Part shown: positions 36,300 through 46,066 of the stretch, piece after piece
How positions within the stretch are numbered: the stretch's first letter is position 1
How the letters are laid out: each line of letters starts with the position of its first letter
NCBI RefSeq assembly: GCF_000425825.1
Contig: NZ_AUEE01000004.1
Location: 62,001 to 126,000 of the forward strand
Direction: 5' to 3'
Origin: Jeotgalicoccus marinus DSM 19772
GTDB lineage: Bacteria > Bacillota > Bacilli > Staphylococcales > Salinicoccaceae
Length of the DNA: 64,000 nt
Notes under the pieces: generated by a model
Told to the model about the DNA's origin: nothing
Database searches by the model: none
Seen by the model: the letters and a program-made list of their open reading frames with translations, nothing else
Position numbers and translations under genes: made by a program

Positions 36300-37499
36300 A
36301 TGGAAATAAATCAAGTAACTTCGTTATTTTTAGCAATCTTAGTATTACTTATTGGCTCATATCTAGCTAAGAAAATTAGTATCCTCGAACATTATTCCAT
36401 CCCTGCTCCGGTGATAGGTGGATTATTGTTTTCTTTTTTAATTTTTATTTTACATAGTTTTGATTTAATCACTATTAGCGTAGATACTTCTCTTCAGAGT
36501 CTATTCATGTTGGTATTTTTTACTACAGTAGGACTTGGGGCAAGTTTTAAGTTAATAAAATTAGGAGGTAAACTTCTAATAATTTATCTCCTAGCTGCTG
36601 GTTTCTTATCTTTAGTCCAAAACACACTAGGTGTGTCAATTGCCACATTATTAGGCATTGATCCGTTACTCGGTCTAATGGCATCTTCTCCTGCAATGAT
36701 TGGTGGACATGGTGGTGCTGCAGCATTCGGTAGTACTATTGAAGGTATTGGAGTTGAAGGCGCAATAACAGTTGGGATTGCAGCAGCTACATTAGGTTTA
36801 GTTGCCGGAGGGATAGCTGGAGGTCCAGTTGCTCGCTTTCTTCTTAAGAAACATAATTTAAAAGGGCCAGATAATGAACAAATACAGGAAGGAGTTTTAG
36901 AGAACTTAAACTCAAAAAAAGAAGTCACAACTTCTGACTTCTTTGTATATTTAGGTATTATTACTTTCTCAATGGCTTTAGGTTCATATCTCGGAGATAC
37001 CTTTTCAAATTTAACAGGCTTCGTATTACCAAATTATGTAGGAGCAATGATTGTTGCTATCATTGTGAGATCAATAATTGACCACTTCCAAGATAATATT
37101 AAATTTGATTTTAAGCCGTCAATGAATGATTCTATTGGAACAGTGGCTTTAGGAATATTCTTAGCAATGGCCATGATGAGTATACAGTTGTGGGAATTAG
37201 CAGATTTAGCTTTACCAATCCTATTGATTGTCTCTGTAAATGTGCTATTTATTATTCTTTATACTATCTTTGTAGTGTTTAGATTACTCGGTAAAAATTA
37301 TGATGCAGTCGTAATGCTGAATGGTATGATTGGACATGGTTTAGGAGCTACTCCTACTGCAATGGCAAATATGAGTACACTCACTGAGAAATTCGGACAA
37401 TCAAGAACTGCATTTTTGATTGTACCTATAGTTGGAGCATTTTTAGTCGATACAATTAATATTCCGATAATTGTATTCTTTATTAATTTATTTGGGTAA
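36300..37499 (+). CDS. gltS: Sodium/glutamate symporter GltS
   Basis: 399 residues, about 10-12 membrane segments. Family signature GGHGGAAAFGSTIE in the first half and GMIGHGLGATPTAMANM in the second. Imports glutamate with Na+. AAGAAGGTGAT precedes ATG 36300. Divergent from the opine operon, which would release glutamate or a like amino acid, so shared control is plausible. Confidence 0.95.
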   Translation: MEINQVTSLFLAILVLLIGSYLAKKISILEHYSIPAPVIGGLLFSFLIFILHSFDLITISVDTSLQSLFMLVFFTTVGLGASFKLIKLGGKLLIIYLLAAGFLSLVQNTLGVSIATLLGIDPLLGLMASSPAMIGGHGGAAAFGSTIEGIGVEGAITVGIAAATLGLVAGGIAGGPVARFLLKKHNLKGPDNEQIQEGVLENLNSKKEVTTSDFFVYLGIITFSMALGSYLGDTFSNLTGFVLPNYVGAMIVAIIVRSIIDHFQDNIKFDFKPSMNDSIGTVALGIFLAMAMMSIQLWELADLALPILLIVSVNVLFIILYTIFVVFRLLGKNYDAVVMLNGMIGHGLGATPTAMANMSTLTEKFGQSRTAFLIVPIVGAFLVDTINIPIIVFFINLFG

Positions 37500-37500
37500 G

Positions 37501-37536
37501 AAAAATGGTGGAGAAAATTTCTCCACCATTTTTTTG
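37501..37536 (+). terminator. gltS terminator
   Basis: AAAAATGGTGGAGAAA (37501-37516) with its exact complement at 37518-37533, ending in seven T. Confidence 0.92.
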
Positions 37537-37669
37537 TTTGAGTTTAGAATATCGCTCGGAACTTATATAATAAATTTAATCAACTTAGATACTACATAAT
37601 AATAACTTGAACGAACTTTAGAAATTAGAAAGTAATTAATAATTTATCATTACTTACCTAAAAATAATA

Positions 37670-37707
37670 TTAAAGATCTAAGTTAATTTAATTACTTAGA
37701 TCTTTAA
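37670..37707. repeat. Perfect 14-bp inverted repeat at the island edge
   Basis: TTAAAGATCTAAGT (37670-37683) and its exact complement (37694-37707), 10-nt loop. It could be a leftover terminator or a junction repeat between gltS and the defence-gene remnant. The rest of 37537-37766 is AT-rich with nothing recognised. Confidence 0.5.
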
Positions 37708-37766
37708 ACTTCTTTTACAGTAATATATATTTAGAATTATAGAGTTTTAAATGGAGGCAATAAATA

Positions 37767-37940
37767 ATGAATCGATCCAAAATTTCATCTAGTGAAATAT
37801 CTATAGCTACTTTACTTCTCGAAGGTAATCTAACTTTTACAATACCTGATTTTCAAAGAGAGTTTGTCTGGGCTAAACAGGAAATTGAAGAACTATTAAA
37901 TGACTTCAAAGAAGATTCCGATCATTTTAATTTTATTTAA
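37767..37940 (+). pseudogene. Truncated DUF262 (GmrSD-type) protein, N-terminal 57 residues
   Basis: ATG 37767 with a good ribosome site (GGAGG) opens a 57-residue frame: SIATLLLEGNLTFTIPDFQREFVWAKQEIEELL is the unmistakable start of DUF262, with the IPDFQREFVW nucleotide-site motif. Full proteins have 350-700 residues; this one ends by TAA in the last codons of the convergent helicase gene. DUF262 proteins are subunits of modification-dependent restriction (GmrSD) and other defence systems. The gene is therefore a remnant, cut where the helicase DNA begins. Confidence 0.75.
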
Positions 37941-40803
37941 TACCAGTAATAAATCTATACATATTGTAATCCACTGGTTTCTTCAATATAAAATTCATCT
38001 TAGCTACTTTGAATTTTTTACCTGGTTCTCCAATGAGCGTATTTTTCATTGATTCAAAGTCAATATTCACTTCACCTACGTAATAATGATAAGCACCTTC
38101 ATCGTCATCTCTTTTAACAAAAAGGTAAACCTTTGAATCATTTTCTCTATAATTAACTAATAAATCTTTGTTAATTTTAGAATTTAAATCTGTCCCCTTT
38201 CTTGTAAACCACTGAAATACATGTGTATCTAAAAACTTATCTTCATAACGAACTGATTCATCAACATCGTCAGTTTTATGGTAGTTTACAAATATAGGAG
38301 AAGAATTGTATTTTGTTTTATAGCCATACATGGTACTTGATTCATCTTTTTCCCAGTTTAATAAGCGACATACGTCTGCTCTACTGTATTTTTCGTACAA
38401 GGTAAATGGGGCTTTCTGGTCGTATAGTATTGATTTCTTATGAGCTAAGTTAAATAAATCTAAAACCTGATTTTTGAAGTTTTGATCATTTAAAGATGCT
38501 CTGAATTTATCTGTTAATTTTATTATATTATCTTTTTCATTTATAAGTGAAAACTCATACTTTTCTTTTTTCTGTTTTGCAAAATACTCTAGATTAAGTA
38601 TTCTAATGAGAGATTTTAGTGTAACATCATCCATATAATAACCCAATTCATTTATCTTCTTCTGAAATTCAAATTTATTTACTTGACCTTCTAATAAATT
38701 TTCTAAAAGTATAATCTCGGTAATTCTTTTACCATCAGTCAGTTCTTTTGAAATGAATGTCAAATATTTATACTGTGCCTTATCTAAGGGTTGAATTTGT
38801 TCTTTTAATTTCATTAAGAAATCTACATAATTATCGTACTTATTTAATACAATCATAGGATCCATTGAGTCCTTATCATTATATAAATCAACTAATGTTG
38901 GTATTCTTCCTACCTTATTTTTTGTATACAGATACATCTTCTTTAGATTAGCTAATGAATCTACCTTCGCTTTAGATATTGCTCTAAAAATACGTTCTTT
39001 CGCAATTTGTTCAAAGTTAATCGTAGATTCACCTGTGATCAAATTTCCTTCTACTACATCTTTTCTAAGTGAGTCTTTATTAAATGAATTATCACCTGTC
39101 AGAGCAACCGGTATTAGATAGTTATTTTTATAATTCCCAATAAAATCTATTACAGTTAGAAATCTTTTGTCTTTATGTTTGCGTAATCCTCTCCCTAATT
39201 GTTGGATGAATATTATACTAGACTCTGTCTGCCTAAGCATTACTACTTGATTAACACTTGGTATATCAACACCCTCATTAAATATATCGACTGTTATAAG
39301 GTAATCTAAATCATTACTTTCTAATTTAATGACAGCGTTATCCCTTTCTTCTTGAGAATTCAGACCTGTTAAAGCTTTAGTTTTAAAACCTCTTGCATTT
39401 AAAGATCTAGATAAATTAATCGCCTCTTCTCGGTTAGAAACAAACATGAGACCTCTTACTTCTTCGCCTTCATGAGAATAATAATTCAACTTTTCAATAA
39501 TATGATTAATTCTTTTTTCATCAACCAATTGATATAAAGAGCTATTCTCATTAATAACTTCACCATCAACGATATGATCAGTTACTCCAAAATAGTGAAA
39601 TGGTGAAAGTATCTCTGCTTCCAAAGCTTTTTGCAACCGAATCTCATACGCAATGTTAAAATCAAAGAGACCAAAAATATTATTACCATCTGTTCTCTCG
39701 GGAGTTGCAGTCATACCAAGCAAAAATTTTGGATTGAAATAATCTATTACTTTCTTATATGAATCAGCACTACTCCTATGTGCCTCATCAATCACTATAT
39801 AATCAAACGCTTCTTTAGCAAATTGATTCAAGTGATTATCTCTGCTAAATGTTTGTATAGTAGCAAAAACATACTTTTTATTTAAAGACTTAGAAGTACC
39901 ACTATATATTCCATACTCATCAGGATCCCCACCTAGTAAATCACGATAGTCATTTAGCGTCTTTATTAGTATCTGTTCTCTATGAGCAATAAACAACACA
40001 CGCTTGGGATTAAATCTTCGCACATCAAACGCAGATAAGAATGTTTTACCAGTTCCAGTTGCTGATACAATCAGACCTTTTTGTTCGCCTGACATCCTTA
40101 AATTTTTCAATGAATATAAAGCTTCTTCTTGCATTATATTCGGTTTGACTTCTTTTGTATCAACGTTCTTGTAATAGTATGGTTGTTGTATTTCAATTAT
40201 CTCTAAAATTTTACTGTCATTATAATTTTCTTTGTAAATAACTTCATAATTATTAATCCATGTATCATTAAGTATTTCAGAGGATTCCCATAACACATCG
40301 AATTGGTCCTTAAAATGTTTAATAACTTCACCATTATCTAAAGATGTTAATTTCAAATTATACTCATAATTTTTCTTAAGGGCAGTGTCTGTCAGATTTG
40401 AACTACCAATAAACATTGTTGAGTACGACTTATTATCAAAAATATATCCTTTCGCATGAAATCCAACTTGATTAGTAATTCGAACTTCTATATTAGGGAT
40501 CTTTAATAATTCTTTAAATACTTTTGGCTTATTAAAATTTAGATATGTAGATGTGATAATTCTTCCTTTCACTCCTCTTTCAGATAATTCATATAGAGCA
40601 GTTTTTAAAGTGGCTAGACCACCTTCAGTAATAAAAGCTACTGAAATAGAAAAATTATCACATGTCTCTAATGCATCTAACAAAGGTGATAGTAAGCTTT
40701 TACCTTTAGTATTTATGATTAATTCTGGAGGATAATGAGAGGTTTTGTTAGTAAATCTGTCAATAAACCCTCTTTCATATGCATTTAACAGTTCTTCTTT
40801 CAA
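37933..40803 (-). CDS. PLD nuclease - SF2 helicase - DUF3427 defence-type protein
   Basis: 956 residues. Domain order: phospholipase-D nuclease (about 20-180; GFHAKGYIFDN with downstream GSSNLTD), SF2 helicase (Walker A SATGTGKTF near 248, DEAH box, MTATPERTD, then QQLGRGLRK), and a long C-terminal DUF3427-type region. Start TTG 40803 is chosen because AGGAGGAGG lies 7-8 nt upstream; the earlier in-frame ATGs have none. Proteins of this make-up occur beside restriction-modification and other phage-defence genes and probably cut or unwind invading DNA. Here no methylase or specificity partner remains. Lower GC than neighbours suggests transfer. Confidence 0.85.
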   Translation of the reverse strand: MKEELLNAYERGFIDRFTNKTSHYPPELIINTKGKSLLSPLLDALETCDNFSISVAFITEGGLATLKTALYELSERGVKGRIITSTYLNFNKPKVFKELLKIPNIEVRITNQVGFHAKGYIFDNKSYSTMFIGSSNLTDTALKKNYEYNLKLTSLDNGEVIKHFKDQFDVLWESSEILNDTWINNYEVIYKENYNDSKILEIIEIQQPYYYKNVDTKEVKPNIMQEEALYSLKNLRMSGEQKGLIVSATGTGKTFLSAFDVRRFNPKRVLFIAHREQILIKTLNDYRDLLGGDPDEYGIYSGTSKSLNKKYVFATIQTFSRDNHLNQFAKEAFDYIVIDEAHRSSADSYKKVIDYFNPKFLLGMTATPERTDGNNIFGLFDFNIAYEIRLQKALEAEILSPFHYFGVTDHIVDGEVINENSSLYQLVDEKRINHIIEKLNYYSHEGEEVRGLMFVSNREEAINLSRSLNARGFKTKALTGLNSQEERDNAVIKLESNDLDYLITVDIFNEGVDIPSVNQVVMLRQTESSIIFIQQLGRGLRKHKDKRFLTVIDFIGNYKNNYLIPVALTGDNSFNKDSLRKDVVEGNLITGESTINFEQIAKERIFRAISKAKVDSLANLKKMYLYTKNKVGRIPTLVDLYNDKDSMDPMIVLNKYDNYVDFLMKLKEQIQPLDKAQYKYLTFISKELTDGKRITEIILLENLLEGQVNKFEFQKKINELGYYMDDVTLKSLIRILNLEYFAKQKKEKYEFSLINEKDNIIKLTDKFRASLNDQNFKNQVLDLFNLAHKKSILYDQKAPFTLYEKYSRADVCRLLNWEKDESSTMYGYKTKYNSSPIFVNYHKTDDVDESVRYEDKFLDTHVFQWFTRKGTDLNSKINKDLLVNYRENDSKVYLFVKRDDDEGAYHYYVGEVNIDFESMKNTLIGEPGKKFKVAKMNFILKKPVDYNMYRFITGIK

Positions 40804-40923
40804 AAATATCCTCCTCCTGTTTAACAATATTGCCATTATTATATACATCATATCTTGTTATATAAAGATATAAGTAGAAAAGTCCTTAAAGCAATCGAAC
40901 CACTTTCAGAACTAGTAAATGAG

Positions 40924-42008
40924 TTATTTAATTATTAAACTCTCAATATCCCTCGGATACTCCGTAATCAACACTGTCTTGTCTTCTTCTAACACAACAG
41001 TGTCTGAGTGTCTGAATCCTCCAACGCCTGGTATATAAATGCCTGGCTCTACACAGAACACCATACCCGCTTCTAACACTAAATCGTTATCAAATCTTAA
41101 ACTTGGTTCTTCGTGCAACCCTATCCCTATACCATGCCCTGTTCGATGCACAACATACTCTTCTAATCCCGCTTCTTTAAACACATCTAAAGCAACTTGA
41201 TTCACTTCTTTAGCAGTCACACCTACTTTTATAAAGTCCAATGCTTTTTGTTGTGCTTCTACCATCACTTCAAACGCTTTTCTTTGTTCTTCTGTTGGTT
41301 CTCCAACAAATATCGTTCGCATTCTGCTCTATATCCATTCAAGCCGACTTGTCTACTGTGAATAATGATATCCCCTTCTTCTATTTTTCTAGAGTTAGAG
41401 AATACATGTGGCATATTCGTTCTATCCACACCTGAAGGTGACATCACAAAATAATCTAAGGTAGAATTCGGATAGGTATTCGATACTTCTTTAAATAGAT
41501 ATTCCGTTCCAAAATAGTCCATTTCCAATTCACTTAAACCTGCTTGTACATTCTCTAGAGATAACTTCAACGCTTCACTTACTAATTTCCCAGATTCTTT
41601 AATCATAGAAATTTCATCAGCAGATTTTACCGCTCTCATATTTACTATATCTGTCTCTATATTTTCAACTTCAAAACGCTTTTCTTTTAACATGAACGCA
41701 AGATTCGTAGGCAGTGATGCAAATTCAATTCCTACTTTAGAGCCAGCAAGTATTGTATTCATTAAGGCATCAACTTGAGCTAAGTACGAATACTCTCCTT
41801 CTTTACCTTCAACTTCGTGGTAAACATATAACCGATCGGCTGCTGCCATATGTTTTGCATGGTTTTCTTCTAACTTCGGATTTACTATAGCCATGTCACT
41901 CTGTGACACTTTTAAAAGAATGGGTCTAGAATAAGTAATTGCCTTTAAACCACTAAAATAATACTGGTTTTCAAAACTTGAAAGTAGCACAGTATCTTTT
42001 TCTTTCAT
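40924..42008 (-). pseudogene. Frameshifted M24-family creatinase/Xaa-Pro-dipeptidase-like gene
   Basis: Two frames together cover one complete protein of about 360 residues: 42008 to about 41320 (N-terminal domain and first half of the pita-bread fold) and about 41322 to 40924 (second half with HRTGHGIGIGLHEEP and VEPGIYIPGVGG). The frame breaks between AECER and TIFVGEP near 41320; restoring one base would rejoin them. In the first half the usual metal-binding Asp residues are replaced (IIIHSRQVG and RAECER), as in creatinase-type members that do not use two metals. Either a real inactivating mutation or a sequence error. Confidence 0.85.
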
Positions 42009-42099
42009 TACCTTCTTAGATGCTCAACCCTTTTCTTATTCATAAATAGCTCAGCTCATTCCTAATTTATTTGAAAATTACTAACTCAGAGGATCTTAG

Positions 42100-42561
42100 C
42101 TATAAATTCCCTTCCCGGTACTCCATCATATACTCATTAATACTCTCATCAAATTTCTTTTCCTTAAACCCTAAAGACTCCAATAGTTTTTTCATCGACT
42201 CATTTCCAACAACATAATCCGCAATCAACACATCAAACCGTTCGTCCGATTCAAATGCTTCAATCACTTTCTTCACAATCGCCTTACCATAGCCTCTACC
42301 TTGAAATTCTTCTCCCACCATCATTCGCCATATCATATATTCTTTTTCTTCAACATCTTCATCTAATAATATAAATCCAACGACTTTCTCCTGTGCTTCA
42401 ACGGCATACGGAAATACGTCTCCTGCATTTCTATACAGATAGGCGTCTGCTAATGAGCGCACATTCGGTGCGACAAATCGTTTTTGGTCCTGTGCATTAC
42501 TAATTTTTAGTTTCAAAACCGCTTCAAAGTTTTCTTCTGTAATTTCCTTAAATTCTACCAT
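42100..42561 (-). CDS. GNAT-family N-acetyltransferase
   Basis: 153 residues, GNAT fold with the acetyl-CoA motif RMMVGEEFQGRGYGKAIVKKV. Resembles spermidine/spermine or general small-molecule acetyltransferases. Substrate not deducible. Separate from neighbours by 65-90 bp. Confidence 0.88.
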   Translation of the reverse strand: MVEFKEITEENFEAVLKLKISNAQDQKRFVAPNVRSLADAYLYRNAGDVFPYAVEAQEKVVGFILLDEDVEEKEYMIWRMMVGEEFQGRGYGKAIVKKVIEAFESDERFDVLIADYVVGNESMKKLLESLGFKEKKFDESINEYMMEYREGNL

Positions 42562-42627
42562 TTATATTCTTCACCCCTCTAATCTTCTATTTTTTTACAT
42601 TATAAGCATTTTTCTACATGGTTCATC

Positions 42628-43899
42628 TTACATAAATCTCAACAGGAACAGCGATATGTCTGGCACATAGGTAATAATCAACAATCCAATAATATTGAAT
42701 GCTAGGAATTTACTGATACCTGGAAGCATTTGTCTTAAATCTAGTCCTGTAATACTTTGTGCGACAAAGATATTCATTCCAAATGGTGGGGTATACATAC
42801 CTATAGCTAGGTTTGTGACCATGATAATACCTAGGTGTACTGGATCAATACCTAAGCTTACTGCCGCTGGGAATATCAAAGGTGCAGTGACTGTTATTGC
42901 TGCAACGCCTTCCATGAACATTCCCATTATGAGTAAGAGTACATTAAGTACCAGCAGGAAAATTATCAGTGATGAGACATTATTGGTTATAAATTCTGCT
43001 ATAAGTTGAGGGATTTGTTCTCTCGTTAACACCCATCCAAATAATTTTGCTGACGCGACTAGTACTAAAATTTGTGAGGATGTGATAGCTGAGTCTACAC
43101 AGGTTTCAAATGTTGTTTTTAATGTAAGTTCTTTATATATGAAGAAACCGACAACAAATGCGTAAACAACGGATACGACAGCCGCTTCTGTCGGGCTAAA
43201 TATCCCTGTATAGATACCGCCTAATATAATGACAGGTACTAATAGTGACCACCAAGCTGTTTTAAGGCTTTTCAACACTTCTTTTAGGGAGGCTTTTTTA
43301 TTTCTTTCTATATTATGTCTTTTAGCAAATATATATATGTACACAATTGATGACAGGCTGAGCACAATACCTGCACCTATGCCCGCTATAAATAGACTAC
43401 TGACTGATACGCCAGTGACTGCAGCAAATATGATGAGCGTGATACTTGGTGGGATGACTAACGATACTGCTCCCCCGGATGCGATTAGACCGCCTGAAAA
43501 TGATTTACCATACCCGCCTCTTACCATTTCTGGGTACATTATTTTTCCAATCGCAATGACTGTAGCTGGACTGGACCCTGATAGTGCGCCAAAAAACATG
43601 CTCGCAACTTGTGTTGTCAAGGCAACACCGCCTGCTAAGTGACCGACGAGTGCTCTTGAAAACGATAAAATTCGCTTAGACAATCCTCCACGGTCCATAA
43701 TGTTTGCTGCTAAAATAAAGAATGGTAAAGCCATGAGTGATATGGCATCGAGTCCTGCAAACATTCTCTGAATCATAATCATTGGTACGATGTCAGTATA
43801 GATTAAAACTCCTATGAACGATGCCAGTCCTATAGAAATATAAATGGGCACACTTGAGGCTAAAAATACTAGTATTAATACTGTAAGTAAAGCAATCAT
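42628..43899 (-). CDS. dctM: TRAP transporter large permease DctM (second set)
   Basis: 423 residues with about 12 membrane segments; motifs GSSPATVIAIGKIMYPEM, SLVIPPSITLIIF and GIIMVTNLAIGMYTPPFGMN. Last gene of a dctPQM operon. Distinct from the set at 3311, so a different organic acid is likely. Confidence 0.95.
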   Translation of the reverse strand: MIALLTVLILVFLASSVPIYISIGLASFIGVLIYTDIVPMIMIQRMFAGLDAISLMALPFFILAANIMDRGGLSKRILSFSRALVGHLAGGVALTTQVASMFFGALSGSSPATVIAIGKIMYPEMVRGGYGKSFSGGLIASGGAVSLVIPPSITLIIFAAVTGVSVSSLFIAGIGAGIVLSLSSIVYIYIFAKRHNIERNKKASLKEVLKSLKTAWWSLLVPVIILGGIYTGIFSPTEAAVVSVVYAFVVGFFIYKELTLKTTFETCVDSAITSSQILVLVASAKLFGWVLTREQIPQLIAEFITNNVSSLIIFLLVLNVLLLIMGMFMEGVAAITVTAPLIFPAAVSLGIDPVHLGIIMVTNLAIGMYTPPFGMNIFVAQSITGLDLRQMLPGISKFLAFNIIGLLIITYVPDISLFLLRFM

Positions 43900-43910
43900 C
43901 CCATTCCCCC

Positions 43911-44384
43911 TTATTTGTATTCCGCATTTTTATTTTTAAACAAGTTAATCGTGTTACTTATTAGATGAAGTATCGATAGTGCACCGCCTACAGGAATAGC
44001 TAAGTAAATCCAGAATATATCTAGACCTAAAGAAGGTGTAACCTGTCCGCTGTGATAGTTAAATATAGTAATTTGTAGACCAAAATATATGAGCATGGAT
44101 ACAAAAATAATGGATATGATATTTATCAGTAACTGAAGCCATTTTTCTTTTTCAATTGAAACACTTTTAATGAGGATATCTATGCTGAAATGGATGCCTT
44201 TATGAAAGCATGTAGCCATACCTAAAAACGTAATCCAAATCATTGAGTATCTCACAAATTCTTCAGTCCATGACATATTCGCACCAAAGAAGTACCTTAG
44301 AATGATATTTATAAACAGAAGTACAGTTGCTACCATAATTAAAACGCCTATGAAGTAATTCATAAAAGTGTATAACTTTTTCAA
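43911..44384 (-). CDS. dctQ: TRAP transporter small permease DctQ (second set)
   Basis: 157 residues, four helices, DctQ signature SMIWITFLGMATCFHKGIHFS. 11 bp before dctM, with AGGGGG in the gap. Confidence 0.92.
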   Translation of the reverse strand: MKKLYTFMNYFIGVLIMVATVLLFINIILRYFFGANMSWTEEFVRYSMIWITFLGMATCFHKGIHFSIDILIKSVSIEKEKWLQLLINIISIIFVSMLIYFGLQITIFNYHSGQVTPSLGLDIFWIYLAIPVGGALSILHLISNTINLFKNKNAEYK

Positions 44385-44410
44385 TACATCCCCTCCTTGT
44401 TATGATTACC

Positions 44411-45454
44411 TTAATCATGTTCAACTTCATTTATTTTTTCTTTGAATTTCTCTAGAATTTCTTGTTGTTTCGGTGTATCGTACACAGCATCCCATAGTGG
44501 TTCTGACAAGGCTTTCGATTTTTTAATATCATCCTCTGTAAATTCATAATAATGATCGACATTCGCGATGATTGCTTTCCTATATTCTCCTTCTTTTTCT
44601 TTCAATTTAGACCTTGATTCTTCTTTAGCTTGTTTTTCAGCACTTATAATATAGTCCTGAATTTCCTCATCAAGACTATTAAACCACGCTTCGTTGGCAA
44701 TCAGTATATAGGTCATTGCACCATGATAGCTTTCAGCAATACTATTTTGAACTTCATGATAGTTATTCATGTAGATGGTCTGTACTGGGTTTTCTTGACC
44801 ATCCACAATGCCTAATTGGAGTGAATTATATACTTCTGAGTACGCGATGGGAATTGCACTCGCTTGCCATGTTTTGAATTGCTCAACGAGGACGGGGGAC
44901 TCCATAGTACGCATCGATAAACCTTTAAGATCCTGAACATTTTCAATTTGTGTATTTTGACTGGTCAGCATTTTATAACCACCTGGCCAAAAGCCGAGAC
45001 CCTCTAAAGACGAATCATTTAAAGTATTCAAGATTTCTGTGCCGACTTCACTATCTAATACTTGGTACATTTCTTCCTCTTTTGTTGGTAATAGGTACGG
45101 CAAATCAACAATTTTCACATCATCTTCAAAAAGCGTAATCGTTGCAGCAGGTTGAAGTGTGATGTCTATTTCTCCGATTTGAGTCGCTTCGACTTGTTCT
45201 CTTAAGCCACCTAACTGTGAAGACGGGTAAACATCGACTTTGACCTTCCCATTTGATTCTTTCTCAATGACTTCTTTAAACTTTAAAGCACCCATGTGTT
45301 CTGTACTTAAAGCCGACTGATTGTGACTAAAAGTGATAGTCGTCACATCACGTGAAGATGATACATCCGTATTGTTTACTACTTCCTCTGTTTTACATGC
45401 ATTTAGCGCGACGATAGTCATACTGATAATAAAAAAAGACAAAATTTTTTTCAT
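44411..45454 (-). CDS. dctP: TRAP transporter substrate-binding lipoprotein DctP (second set)
   Basis: 347 residues; lipobox LNAC, then TFSHNQSALSTEHMGALKFK, YPSSQLGGLREQVEATQ, the Arg of GLSMRTMESPV and SLQLGIVDGQENP. ATG 45454 is used with GGGAGGG upstream; TTG 45457 is adjacent. No enzyme gene is cotranscribed, unlike the first set. Confidence 0.93.
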   Translation of the reverse strand: MKKILSFFIISMTIVALNACKTEEVVNNTDVSSSRDVTTITFSHNQSALSTEHMGALKFKEVIEKESNGKVKVDVYPSSQLGGLREQVEATQIGEIDITLQPAATITLFEDDVKIVDLPYLLPTKEEEMYQVLDSEVGTEILNTLNDSSLEGLGFWPGGYKMLTSQNTQIENVQDLKGLSMRTMESPVLVEQFKTWQASAIPIAYSEVYNSLQLGIVDGQENPVQTIYMNNYHEVQNSIAESYHGAMTYILIANEAWFNSLDEEIQDYIISAEKQAKEESRSKLKEKEGEYRKAIIANVDHYYEFTEDDIKKSKALSEPLWDAVYDTPKQQEILEKFKEKINEVEHD

Positions 45455-45457
45455 CAA

Positions 45458-45626
45458 TACCCTCCCTATTTGTAATCCCTTTCAAAATTCATGAATCTGA
45501 AATATAGTATCTTAAAAATACACTTTAGTATCTCACTACTAAAAATTATCTCTTAGACATTATCCACGTCCCTAACTATTTAAGCAACCTTCTTCTTGTA
45601 TATCTTCAAGCTAATTTATTCACATA
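45458..45626. other. Promoter region of the second TRAP operon
   Basis: AT-rich gap between dctP and the terminator at 45627. No clear promoter, cre site or reading frame was recognised. Confidence 0.3.
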
Positions 45627-45660
45627 AAAATAGACTAGGCATGACTGCCTAGTCTATTTT
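45627..45660. terminator. Terminator after the VOC gene
   Basis: AAAATAGACTAGGCA (45627-45641) with its exact complement (45646-45660); the - strand continues with a T run. Confidence 0.92.
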
Positions 45661-45668
45661 CAACACTG

Positions 45669-46052
45669 CTATTCCACCGGTTCTTCAACAGCAAAGTAAT
45701 TGCTTTGGCCGTCTTGGAAGTTAAACGTCTTGGTCCCAAGGATCTCAATCAGTTCTCCAACTTCGACTCCTTTATTTTTACTTTCTTCATAAAGGGCTTC
45801 AATGTTTTCTACTTCAAACATCAATGACGGGGTACCTAGGTTCACTTCAGGGCTGTATTTTTCTATAAACGCTTTTGAAAACAGGGTCATAGTCGTCTCT
45901 GCTGCTTCATTCGGCGCGAGGTCATAGCCTTTATAACCCTCCGGCAATTCAATCGTTTCTTTTACAACAAAATCAAACTTCGTCTTCCAAAATTCTTTTG
46001 CCGCTTCAACATCATCTACATACACCATCACACTCTGAAGTTTTTTAAACAT
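45669..46052 (-). CDS. VOC-family (glyoxalase-like) protein
   Basis: 127 residues, two beta-alpha-beta-beta-beta units. Starts LQSVMVYVDDVEAAKEFWKTKFDF and has Glu in SLMFEVENIEAL and YFAVEEP that could bind metal. Could be a glyoxalase, dioxygenase or antibiotic-binding protein; not decidable. 14 bp after the ABC permease gene, so likely in that operon. Confidence 0.85.
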   Translation of the reverse strand: MFKKLQSVMVYVDDVEAAKEFWKTKFDFVVKETIELPEGYKGYDLAPNEAAETTMTLFSKAFIEKYSPEVNLGTPSLMFEVENIEALYEESKNKGVEVGELIEILGTKTFNFQDGQSNYFAVEEPVE

Positions 46053-46066
46053 GTCAGCCTCCTATT

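Noticed and set aside
40825..40938. Open frame on the + strand ending in a peptide like a MarR-type C-terminus (DISRKVLKAIEPLSELV).
   Set aside because: No start, only about 37 codons, and no ribosome site. Suggestive as a gene fragment at the island edge, but not strong enough to call.
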